From the NCBI GenBank assembly GCA_036852015.1, contig JAANDG010000349.1:1-64000 (forward strand): 64,000 nucleotides of DNA. Reading direction: 5' to 3'. The position numbers were made by a program, and so were the translations under genes. The DNA comes from Pelodera strongyloides (lineage: Eukaryota; Nematoda; Chromadorea; Rhabditida; Rhabditidae). Shown here one piece after another: positions 53,401-64,000 of this stretch. Numbering within the stretch: position 1 is the first letter of the stretch; every line of letters starts with the position of its first letter. A model generated the notes under the pieces. That model did no database searches. It was not told where the DNA came from and saw only the letters and a list, made by a program, of their open reading frames with translations.

Positions 53401-56400
53401 TTCGTTGACCCACACTCATGTTTAGATCAAAGAACCCCGGCAGATGTCCTGCCCTCTTCCGCTTTGCCTTAGTGAATATCCAAAGTGCGCAATTTGCTTG
53501 CGTTCAGCGAACACTCCAATGGTTGGTGTGCTTTCGAGTATAGGCGACGACTTTGCTGCCGAAGCGTTTTGCGCCTGTGCGGTGAGATCCTTGAAATCTT
53601 TATTTTCCAGAAATGGTTTATTTGGCGCACCAGAGAGTTCAACATTATGAGTTGTATTATAGTCTGGCATTCATGTGTTACTGAAAAATGTTTGTGTCCA
53701 CAGATCATACGATTACTGTATACCGAATTTAGCGCTGTGGGCATGGTGGCCATGCTGCTCATATCATTGAATGGTTCAAGGTGAACAAACGGTGCCCTTC
53801 ATGCAGGTGCAAGTAAGTTCTTTATGATTTTGACAATAATTACCAAGCGTGGTTCTGACGTGGAATGTAAAAGAAACGCTCATTCACCCACGTTATGTGT
53901 GTAAGCTGCAGTGGTGAAGGTACCTATGGTTTACAACTGCGTGTTATGGATGGAGTTATGGCTGCAGTTATGGAAGATACCAATGGTTTAGAACCTTATT
54001 TACGTCTATGCTAGAACCCGTCTTTTTTAGTCCAGACGCATTTCACCCAAATGGCGCTTTATCTTTAGGTGCATAAAGTTCCGTGAATGGCAAGTGGGTG
54101 TGGTTGGAGTTGTCGAAAAGGATGTCAGAGAAGCTCTTACCATGAAGGTAATCTAGTTTTCTTTTTTACGCGCGCAATTATTCTGTCTTGGACTTGAGGC
54201 AATACGGTACCTAATCGTCTTTCGTACACTTGTAAAACTCAACAATAGATTGAACCGAAGATGAATTTCTTATTGTTTTCTAAACGACAACCATTTGTAT
54301 CAACAATGAGATGCCTTCACTCATCGTATCGAACTGGTCGAAAAAAACAACTGGTAAACATGTTTTAGTCGACAAAGGATGAGGGCGGTCCGCGCTTTGG
54401 AAAGGATATTTGGGTATTCATAGGTTTTAACCGTTGCTTGATTCATCACCAGGCTTTTTCCATTCCATTTCGGTTGTCCTTCATTCACAACTCACCCCTA
54501 GTTTTTAGTGATGCACTCTCACACTGTGTGTTATGCTAATTCTCTTCTTTTTCTATTATTTTCTAACCACAATTTATTTCCGACTTTTGTGTGACTTTCA
54601 CAGTCTTGTAGTTAGCTCAAAACGTTAGTTTGCAGCGATTGCAAGTATTTTCTCATTTTACCCTTTTTCGTTGCTGGGTAGCTTTCACGCTGCTGCAGCC
54701 AGAGTGTACTGACCACTCCACCTTCTGCCGTGTCTGTACTTGTCGTGAACAACTAGCATAATAATCATAAATAACAGTATAACATCAATTGACTTTTAGG
54801 TGAAAGATGGCCTGAGTCTCGCCATTCTTTCCTCGGACAATGACAGATGGCGGAAGTTCATTCAAAAACAGTGGAAACAAGAAGAAGTCAATCCGAACTA
54901 CTCGTCTGATGAAGAAGGTTGGTTATTCGACTTCTTCCTTATTTGTTTTTATTTAAAACGTCTTTGATGTAGTCCTCCTATACCAATCGTAACAATCATC
55001 CCAGGGCATGTAAAATATTTACTAACTTCGTGAAATTCTCATCTTCGCTGTTGCAAAATATCAAATATATATATTGTTCGTTAACGTGGAATACATCTAG
55101 GTGTGCATCGTCCCCAATCAATAAACCTCTGTGCAAATCATTTGTAGTTATGCATGTATCTTCTCTGTTCGTGTGCTCATTCTTCACTTCCTAATTCTAT
55201 ATTATGTCATTTCAGTCGGCGAGCCGAAGGTTAGGCTGGCCAAGGATCGCTTCCGATCTATAACACAGTTCGATGCGATAATGAAGAAAGGACCTCCGGA
55301 GAAGACACTGATCCAAGAACTCCTAGTGTAAGGAATTGATTATTATTATCTGAACGACTGGATAATCAATAGCAAGTGATAACCATGTTCTCCGTTTTGT
55401 TTTTTTATTCATCCGTTGCCTCCAAATTTCCCAACAACACAAAAACAGAAACTGTTAACGAATCGTCATATTAAATGCGAAACTGGCAGCGCTATTCCTC
55501 TAGTATGGGGCCCCGTTTCGAACCAAATTGTTTAAGATAATTGTGCATGGTTTGGTCTCACCAATCTGATGACCGCAACTTGAAAATTGCCAAAGAAAGC
55601 GAGAAAGGAAGTGAGAAGTGTCCTTTTGGAAGTAAGATTATGATAGAATACTAGCTGAATGTATGCCCTATCGTCTCTTTCAGGCCCCGCCCAGTTCCAG
55701 CTGTGGACTGCAGTACGACATCATGCTGTACTAATAGTAGTATGTCTATGTCGTCAACTTCGGCATCGAGGTCCAGATCCTCTACCCACAGAAGATCGTT
55801 GAATGCCAAGGCAGGTTCCTTTCTGTACACATTCGAACAAAAATTCCCTAACCGAATACGTCGACTTTGTGCTGACTTCGGAGCTTCAGTCGAAGATATG
55901 AAATAACTGACCATGCATATTAATCATCACTTCGTATTCGTTTATGTGACGAAGTCCGCCTGTAACATTATGTTCGAGGGTCTAAATAATGTCCACTTTC
56001 CAGCACTTTTCTGTTTTTTTTTTCGCCGCTAATTGAAGTTTTCTTCTTGTTTAGAAAACAAAAATACTCCGAGCAAACTTTATAATCGTAGTAGAAAGTG
56101 TAAGGAGTAGTTGCATGCCGAAGAATCGATTACTATATTTAACGATTAATATATCGCATCGATTAATCGATTAATGTATCAGATTTATCGATTTCGTCAT
56201 TTCCGATTCCGCCGCCGAGTTTTTATTAATATTTAAGCAATTTCCGCCAAATTTTGGTTAATATTTACAGTAGGAAAGGTGGTAGTATTGGACTGCATAG
56301 ATTCTGATTGCGATCCTGATTTTTGCGTGTTGCTCGTTGTTGAGAAGAGTTGGTAACTATTTTCTGTTTAGTTCGCCCCGATAAACAGCGCGTTTCGCAA

Positions 56401-56506
56401 TCGCGGACGCAAAGTGGCGAGCACTGAGGATAATGTGAAGAAAGAGGTGCGATTCACATCGCCATCTCGGCACGAATACTTCTCCGACTCCGATTTCGAT
56501 CGTTGA
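50440..56506 (+). CDS. mios: MIOS-like GATOR2 subunit: alpha-solenoid and zinc-binding C-terminus (no propeller in this block)
   Basis: There are 21 exons and 756 residues from the ATG at 50440: 50440-50573, 50649-50730, 50906-51085, 51188-51269, 51356-51426, 51522-51585, 51663-51769, 51859-52019, 52126-52216, 52343-52434, 52530-52665, 52919-53029, 53134-53220, 53426-53581, 53611-53676, 53733-53812, 54069-54147, 54800-54917, 55216-55327, 55684-55810 and 56372-56506. The solenoid includes LSTRLTFCALYMTREEL, RLVFLGIGPHVDSMKAVLEY and RLRIIFERYLSFLESARLF. The zinc module is CGMCFEPV...SCPLPLCLSEYPKCAICLRSANTP...WHSC-RCGHGGHAAHIIEWF...RCPSCRCKC, the order found in MIOS/SEA4. MIOS acts at the lysosome, upstream of mTORC1 in amino-acid sensing. 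Beyond the zinc module are about 200 extra residues ending EYFSDSDFDR. Human MIOS has a roughly 400-residue WD40 propeller before the solenoid; here that position holds the basic block. The zinc-module assignment is strong; the gene's 5' limit is not. Confidence 0.85.
55684..55816 (+). other. GC-AG intron donor in MIOS tail
   Basis: The exon ending at 55810 (AATGCCAAG) is followed by GCAGGT. Using this GC donor joins the exon at phase 0 to 56372 (NAK to FAPINSAF). The nearby GTTCCT donor would shift frame into an early stop. Confidence 0.55.
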
Positions 56507-57546
56507 TTGGAACAGAGGAAGAAGGAGTTCTCCCTTATCTACCGTTTCAGATCAGCCTTACGTTTTAGACTTGCCTTTTCTGGATACCTACCCAAATTGT
56601 TCAATTACACACGGGTAAATCGTTTGATATCTCCTTCCTGACTAATCACTTCACCTAATGTTTTATATATGTTTTATATATGTGCATGGTGCGGTATTAG
56701 TATTCGAAACGTGTTTGAATCATAAGAAGTCATTTTATTCATTTCTCATGGAAAAATACGTACTATGCTTAAGGACTCTTTTAGCGAACCAATTGGCCCA
56801 TTACTTGAATTCTGGCACATTTACTTACTTTGGGACAAACTGATGCTGCACCATGTGCACAAGCACTCACTTTTATATCTATGCTCGTTTCGTGTATGTA
56901 AAAACAATATTTATGGCCGAGCCGATTACCTCTGGACTGTACTTTGACCCTAGTCATCAGCATTTAGTGCAATCCGCATCCAGCATTTTTTAAGTCACTG
57001 GGAAAAGCTTATCATGTTTGTGTGTTTATCCCTATTTGTAAGTTTTATACCGTAGGCATAAGCCATTGGCTAGATTGTCACTTGAGAATGTATGTAGTAA
57101 ACATCTAGCTAAATAAAGAGGTAGGTTTTAGATTGTCCTATGTGATTTCATTTTCAAAATACGTGGTTATTGATTGTTAATGATTATTTTTCGAGCTCTT
57201 TAATAGACTCACTCTGTGACACAGAGCACCAACTATCTCATATGCTAAACTTTATTTTAAAGGCTTATTCCTGAAGGATTGAAGGCAGAAAAATCCTTCT
57301 TGTACAAAGAAGTAGTTTGTTATGTATACGAATTTCTTTTTTTTATGTTTTTTCCTTGGCTAATAATTTAATACTTGATTTGCTCACATTTTTGACAAGT
57401 TGCCTTGTTCAACTAATTTTTAGTATTCGACTTGCCCTCATTTTGCCTGTGTTATGTATATCCCATTGTTATTTTGTTTTCCCCTGGGTTTGTTGCTAAT
57501 AAACAGATTTTTATTTAAGAAATTAATTTATTGAGAGTTCAGTTAG
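56507..57546. other. Intergenic region between convergent genes
   Basis: This T-rich sequence holds the 3' UTRs of the MIOS-like gene (plus) and the BTB gene (minus). Frames of about 60 codons here are hydrophobic products of AT-rich sequence and are not accepted as genes. Confidence 0.5.
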
Positions 57547-58777
57547 TCAATCGTCCAGAATTTTCTTTAGTCCTTGTGGACAACTAATACTTCGCGATAG
57601 AACCTGGAATATGCAAGAGATCATAGGACTAATTGTTTTTCTATAGAATACCTACTTCGGTTAATGTGCTGTAGTATAGCCGAATAACGGAGAGCGATAT
57701 TCGCTGGTAGGTGGGCTCATTGAAAGATTATAAAAAATGAAAAATGTGAAATTGGAATAGAAAAAGGCAATGCTTAAACTTACATCTGCCAAGTAATTGG
57801 GTGATTCCTTCTCTGAACAAGATTGTAGAACATTTACTGCTTGGTCGCGTAATTGATACAGGCTGAAGTAGTCGGCCTCCTATAAAACATGTTTGCCGAA
57901 TAAGAAGCCATTAAGTGTTGGGTGCATTCAACTATTGGCGTAGGTTTTCTAATTTCGGATGTCTAAAGAATTACGGCTCCTCATTTAGCAATAGCGTATT
58001 TACTACATATAAAAGCTGTACAAGGTTTTCATTGGATACACAAAATGTTCAAAATAAGTAGCATTTACAAAGAAAAATGATGATATGTACAACAATGGAA
58101 TGGCGCATTTTCATATCTAGCATTACCTGTGTAAGAAGTGCAAGCCTATCGGGATCTTTCGGCAAACAAGCCTCCCAAAGCTGTTCAGAGCGTTTCAATC
58201 GAAAGTAATTCAAGATGATTGCGAATCTGAATTAGTTTTGTGAGAATTTTCTTGATCTACGTATTAATATGATAGTGTTAAATCCATCCCATCGCTTACA
58301 CGTCATTACTATGGTAAAAAATATTTACTTATATTTTAACAAAACCTTTTTAGCCAAATGTGCTTGGAAAGGGGATTAGAAAATTGATAATACTATGCAG
58401 TTCGATATCTTATGAAATTCATATAAACGTTTTTATATAAAGCGAAGTCGAGCGAAATGTCATTGGCTATAAAATAGAGTTTCAAATTTTGACAAGTAAA
58501 TTTAAAACGCACGAATCAGGATCTCTATCTATGAAGAAAGCGTTGTCTTTCACAGTGAATGGTACTTCTTTTGTGCCCGTCACAAACCACTGAATGAAAG
58601 GAATTACATTAACCGGAAATTATAGCTCGAAACGAAGTGTGAATAAATAGGTTTTTTGGCAATGTTTCAAAACACAACCTTGTAAAATGGAGTGTCGCTG
58701 GGAAAGGTGTTTCTGAGCGTCTGAAACGTTCTACCTCCGACATTAAATGTGATCACATCTGTTGGAAAGCCCAGCAT
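57547..58777 (-). CDS. BTB/T1 domain protein, KCTD-like
   Basis: There are five exons and 142 residues: 58777-58679, 58589-58513, 58226-58127, 57879-57784 and 57603-57547, all in phase. The start is MLGFPTDVITFNVGGRTFQT, the classic opening of the potassium-channel tetramerisation (T1/BTB) fold. Then come FFIDRDPDSFAIILNYFR (pattern FFIDRDP..F..ILN..R) and EADYFSLYQL (pattern EA.YF.L..L). Many KCTD proteins are adaptors for cullin-3 ubiquitin ligases or form oligomers; the partner here is unknown. There is no channel domain after the BTB fold, and the protein ends with SCPQGLKKILDD. The ATG at 58777 lies six bases after a TTGCAG acceptor, so an upstream non-coding exon or trans-splicing is likely. 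KCTD subtype is not resolved. Confidence 0.88.
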
Positions 58778-60929
58778 AATACCCTGCAATTTCAAATAGC
58801 TTACTTAACTGGCTGGCCGAGGATTTATGGTAAAAAAGAGAAGAAAAGAAATCGAAACAGTGTATGTACTCTCAAAGAGACAAGGTCAATATGCATGGAC
58901 CCTAATTTTCAACCTACGGCTAGTGAAGCTTTTACTTATTAAAATGGAAATTGCTAGGCAACAAAGGCAGTTTTGTTTTATTAAAGGTGCCCATTACCAG
59001 TAGCATGTGGCAAGAAACTACATTTACCACTTTACAATTAGTATCTGCTTCACTTTGGGAACAATAATAGACACATATATTAATCTTTTCTTTCTGATCG
59101 AATAAAAATGTTGAAAAAATACGATATTAGGTTAATTAAACAAGTGAAAAACCTAGGTAAATATTATAGAACACACCTCTAGTTTAGCATACATTATGTA
59201 GAAACATAATCATATTTATACAATTTATGTAGTGTTTTTACGATAGCAAAGAGCTGCATTTCAATCTCACCACCATAAGGCAGGATTAGCAAATACTGTT
59301 CCAGCTGTTCATAGTTCACATCACATTTTAATTTGGACAACGAAAACAAATAACAAATTTATGAATAACCTTTGAATTGAGGCGGGAATGAATTTGCTTC
59401 AACAGCACATGAAAAAGAAAGATTTATCGCGGTGCGCCTAAATTATTCAGCAAACCGACAAAAAAAATATATTGGATTTTGGGAAGATTTTAGAAAAGCT
59501 GGGTTTTTTTTTTGACCGTATACATAGAATATAAACGGTTCAAAACACCAGGGACAAAAATCGACAAAGAAACGAGATAAACTATGAAATATAGCATTTT
59601 ATGTTGAATCACAAAAGTGGTGCCTCTTCAACTGCTGCGAAGAGCAATTATCCATTGTGTGCGCCGACAGCACGGGACCAGTTTACGGAAATAAAAGGAT
59701 TTTTCAAATTGTAGTTTGCAGTCTATATTTCCTAGCCATATTCTGAATCAAATAAAACAACACATAGAAGTGATTAGTGCATTACGTGCAGTGGAGATTG
59801 CATTAATGCAATGGGGCAACTGGGATATTGGAGGCAGCTTTTTGATGTGGTGTCCCCTCTATCCTAACGGATGCATCGATTTAGCCGAGCCGAGTTTATG
59901 GAAGAATAGTATTTCCCTTTCATAGAGACAGACATGACCACCATCCCTAAACACACAAATCGAATAAATATGTGTAATATGCTTCAGAGGAATGGTATTA
60001 ATGAAACAAATTAAAACAATCGTTTTGCGCTTACTAAGTGTAGCATTTAGTTATGTAGTAGTTTCCCCTTCTTATCATTAATATATTAAAGATTACTTTT
60101 TAAAACTGACCTATATCATGACTCATGCAAAATAATCCTAGCACATAATTCCATACATGTAAGAACAAGACTCAGTGATTCGATTCAAGACAATTACATC
60201 AAAATTACCAATATTTATTGAAAATATATTGAAAAATGTATCACAATAACTCGCATGTTTGGTAATTCCCATAAACTGAACCCGCGCGGAGTCCAGTTCT
60301 CTTGCGAAGAAGGGCCTAACCTTAACCTTTAGCGGAGGAAAATGTGTTGGAAACTATGTATGATAATGATCTGCAGTGTAGTATCTTTAAGATTACAACT
60401 TTATACATTATGTTCGCTAAAAATCTGTTATTTACAATAAGCATTCTGTACATGTATGTATTGCAAAATGGGAGCGATACTTGAGGGTACGTGGTCGAAA
60501 AATGCAAGATTACTGCAGGAATTTGAAGCGTTCTTGTAATAAGCAAGGAAACTTAAATCGGAACGTCTTAGCTACTCAAATAAAGCTTATATCATACACC
60601 TGACTTACAATGATAATACACGGGTTTCCAATCATAATATAATGAGATCATTTGAGATCAAGCGTGCTTAAACAATTATGTCTGATCATACTGTTCATGA
60701 GTTCTTTTGGTCACATCGCAATCCAAACAAAATATAACATAAAATTTAAATCATCGTCTCGATTCCCTTGTTTCTAGAGAAGAATCGACTCCTGAAATCA
60801 AACATTTTTGGTAACCCATTAATAATATTTTCGCATTAATAATTTCCAGAAGATCATTACGTGAAAGGTTTAAATATCATACTGGCCAAGCAAAACCAGT
60901 TAGTGGATAATTTTAAGTGGGGCATATGT
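58778..60929. other. Region without a confirmed gene, possible isolated exon
   Basis: AT-rich. A minus-strand open segment near 59260-59330 reads DVNYEQLEQYLLILPYG before a GTGAGA donor-like site. It looks coding, but no partner exons were found. The plus-strand 69-codon frame at 59716-59925 is unrecognised. Confidence 0.35.
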
Positions 60930-61493
60930 CTACAGTTGAAAACTGACTGCAGGAGTGGAGGTCATTTCCACACACGAGTCCATTTTGGTGGTCAGATCGA
61001 CGGTGAATTCAGTTGGCTCGGATATTGGAGCAAACTGATACTTTGACTCCAGCAGGTCCAACTTTCGCCGGGTATTGCATATACTTGACACAGCACAAAC
61101 GAAGATGGCGAAACAGCAGAGAATCAGCGGCGCGACCACGCTGGAATGATTGGATCGTGCGTAACTTAACCTTACACAAACCCCTTAGGAACTGTGCAGT
61201 TTGCGACCAACAAAGGCAATACTAGTGTGTCTACAAATACCTAAGTCAAATTATTGAAAACACTGTACATATGAAATGTGCTGGAATTGTTTCCTTACGT
61301 TTTATTTTAAGTTCACATGGGTTGACAGCGTTCCTATTGGTCCATGTGCATTTTGTCAAGCAGAAACTAATTGTATGTAAATTCAGGAAATATTGTTACC
61401 TAACAAGGAAGAAAACATCCGAGTTATCCTTATGAGGTAGTGAATCGGTTTCATTTTGAGGAACCATGCGCTCCATCACATGAAAGAACAAGT
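60930..61493 (-). CDS. Type I-like membrane protein, last two exons
   Basis: Two minus-strand exons join in phase: 61493-61400 and 61140-60930 (intron AG|GTAACA...ATTCCAG). The first encodes LFFHVMERMVPQNETDSLPH and KDNSDVFFLV, with a potential N-glycosylation site NET. The second encodes a transmembrane segment (VVAPLILCCFAIFVCAVSSI) followed by basic NTRRK and a tail of about 45 residues (PISEPTEFTVDLTTKMD, ending PAVSFQL and a stop). The positive charges after the segment suggest a cytosolic C-terminus. Upstream exons must lie beyond 61494. One candidate around 62175-62232 (VPFSRSKSPQTMTKVLDG) could not be phased. The family is not recognised. Confidence 0.55.
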
Positions 61494-64000
61494 CTGAACA
61501 CATAAATTGCGAATATAAAAAATAATGGAGCAGGAAAAGAATCTCCTTTCATAATTCATACGATTACGATGATGGTGTAACGCTTAGATGCGTTTCCCTA
61601 AACAAATAATTCGTATTCGAATAAGATATAATATAATTCCCATTCCGAGCAATATCAGAATTACCAGTCCACGTGTTCTTCTGTTTATTGTCGTTCGGAA
61701 CCCTAGGACCAATGTATAATTTGAGACGAACAAATATAATCGACATTTTTGAGTAATATTTATGGCCAGCAAACTATAAACATTGGTGCTATATTGATAT
61801 TCAATGTGAAATTGTTAGGTATCCTATTAAGTGTTAAGCATGTACTCACAAATCTTGATAGGATTATGCAAGACAAAAGAAGATGCACTGCGCCGTTTCT
61901 TTTCTACGAAGTGAATACTGTGACACCCAGCACGCATTACGTCACATATAAAAAAACGATAATCCTTGCATGATCTATCATATCCCGCTCGGTTAAATAA
62001 GCACCGCATAAAATGAATTCATTCAAATGCCTTTTGGAATTGGACCTCGTTACATTAAATAAAATTGTCATTTGTTTTGTCTAGGTGACGCAGAATGAAA
62101 ATAGCGCTGTCATAGTCCTTCTTAATATGATATCAATTTAACTACTAGTATGAAGATTAAACACTCTTACCTCCGTCTAAAACCTTTGTCATGGTTTGGG
62201 GCGACTTAGAACGTGAAAATGGAACTTCTAACTTGATTACAATAAAATCACCATGGAAATAAACGAGAACTTAAATTTATGATTCTTTTCTATACGTTGA
62301 CATACACCGGAAGAAAGTGCAATAATACAGGACACAAGTTTCACTCACATATGGACAACGTTCTCTAACTTTATCTTCAAATAAGCATCTTTCCAGAAGC
62401 ACCATAGATGATTAGCAATTCTGCGTTAAAAAAAGGTTTTTGGAAATTTGCATTGCCAATATTGACTGGTCATGGTAATGCGCTTACTTTAACTGTTTCT
62501 ACATAACAAGGGAACGTGTAAAGTGCAAGGACTGAAATATGATAACTGATTACCAAAATGTTTAAGAAGAAATTCAATAACTACGAAGTTAAGCGATATG
62601 AAGCTTAAATCCTAAAAAGGACACATTAGACTTCGATATAAATCCAAATGCTAAGTGGCTTATCTCCGCGGATTAAGCTAATCTAGTTGTTCTAGTGATG
62701 AATTTACTTCGCCGGTAAAGCGCATGTCACGTAACATGATTGATTGAAAGATAACCACACTGTTACAGCTACGTGTTTTAGAAAGCTCTTTGTGAATGGA
62801 ATTCAATTGAAAGAGGAACTCTGTCACTTCTTAAGTGTGAACAAGTTGATACAATTTCTTACAATTTTCATATATTTCCGTCTTTCAAATCTATGTGGAT
62901 GTGTGCAAAAAAAAACTAATGTTTATGTACCTGTTTATATTCAAGTAGATAAGCAAACCAAGCGCACAACCCTTAAATTGGAAACGAGAAATATAATAAT
63001 CTATAAGGACATACAAAGTCTATCAATGCATTGGTATTAATTATCGTGGATAGTCGAGTCTTTGTGCTTCTAATGGCTTTTTTCATTGGCTAGCGAGTGC
63101 CCGTGAAAATGCACATAATAAACGAATTATCCATTCGGCTTTTATATGCGGCAATGGAAGGAAGAGACACAATGAAGGATTGTATCGGTTTCAAATAATT
63201 TCCAATTATAATGATCTTAGTGTCTAATTAAAAGAGCGTCAGACAGCACCATCAATCAAGGCAGCATATAACGTCGTCGTTTACACACACAACTTGTGGA
63301 CATAATTTAATCGGATACAATTAATGCTATATAAAATTGAGGAAATTTGGCTGATGGGATATCAATTTAAAAAAAAAACGTTAAAAATATATAACAAAAA
63401 CTGATTTCTTCAAATATAAACCAAAATGTTAGCCCATATTTTACCACAATCAAGCAGAGTGAAGTAACGGTGATAAGCGTAAAATTAGGTAAAGACCACT
63501 GAAAATCAAGAAGCCTTACGTTTTTAATATCTGCAGATTTCATGATGACTATCAGTTCTTATCGCTGAATTAAATTGACTTAAGGAAACATAATGGCATT
63601 GACCACAGGGATTATTTAAATGGAGATCATGATCCCAATTGAGGAAAAAAAATAATTCGCGAAAATATGGCTTCTACCCCCTCATACACACACATAAAAA
63701 ACCGTACTCCGGTCACCCTAGTTTAATTTTTTTGTTATCTATTTGGTTCTACACTCTATAAATTGATTTAAAGTGACTGACAATTTGAAAAAAAAAACGA
63801 ATCGCAAAAGCAGTATTTCAGTACTTGCCAGATTTCGAGGATAAATACTATTCCAGATAACATAAACTGGTTCTATGAACAAAGTTATAAGAACTCTTAT
63901 AAACGTAAAAGGAGAGGGAAAAATACAAAAAGGAAAAAAGCAATAAAATGAAAGAGAATAACTATGCCAAAATTTCGTGTTTCGGGGATGTTATTTGATG
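61494..64000. other. Region without a confirmed gene
   Basis: AT-rich, and probably introns or upstream sequence of the minus-strand membrane-protein gene. A candidate exon near 62175-62232 (minus) and a 98-codon plus frame at 62744-63040 were seen. Neither could be linked to a gene or family. Confidence 0.35.

Noticed and set aside
1..64000. CRISPR array or prokaryotic operon
   Set aside because: No regularly spaced direct repeats were seen, and the genes are spliced eukaryotic ones.

Overview
The window is animal nuclear DNA, most likely from a nematode. It is AT-rich and its genes have many introns ending in TTTCAG, TTTTAG or TTTAG. Several start codons sit directly behind a splice acceptor, as in trans-spliced worm genes, and the UCP4-type carrier and TGF-beta ligand fit a worm. 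A Trichinellida-like lineage is only a guess. No prokaryotic operon, CRISPR array, rRNA or convincing tRNA was seen. All exon models were assembled by hand from splice signals and reading phase, so boundaries are predictions.

Layout. (1) 1-358, minus: the 5' end of an SMC5 gene, cut by the window edge, with a non-LTR retrotransposon fragment at 541-905. (2) 6568-11847, plus: an 11-exon, 379-residue TGF-beta ligand of the GDF8/GDF11/activin type. (3) 13127-23374, minus: a copine with two C2 domains, a VWA domain and an unusual Gln/His-rich tail. One of its introns carries a TA-flanked MITE and a second long inverted repeat. (4) 23375-34396: 11 kb with no recognised gene, holding a second MITE copy. 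(5) 34397-37151, plus: a complete nine-exon mitochondrial carrier, closest to UCP4. (6) 37958-56506, plus: three dense, closely spaced coding blocks. These are a 793-residue beta-propeller-like protein (TAF1C-like, or possibly the missing MIOS propeller), a 1,631-codon very basic low-complexity protein, and a MIOS (GATOR2 subunit) alpha-solenoid plus zinc-binding C-terminus. The reading phase is compatible right across both junctions. (7) 57547-58777, minus: a small BTB/T1 (KCTD-like) gene. (8) 60930-61493, minus: the last two exons of a single-pass membrane protein.

The most interesting part is 37958-56506. Either it is an operon-like cluster of three genes separated by 52 and 72-93 nt, each with an acceptor at its ATG, or it is one giant gene in which a GATOR2 subunit has gained about 1,600 basic residues. 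TGF-beta, MIOS/GATOR2 and UCP4 all relate to growth or energy control, but nothing in the sequence shows that they act together.
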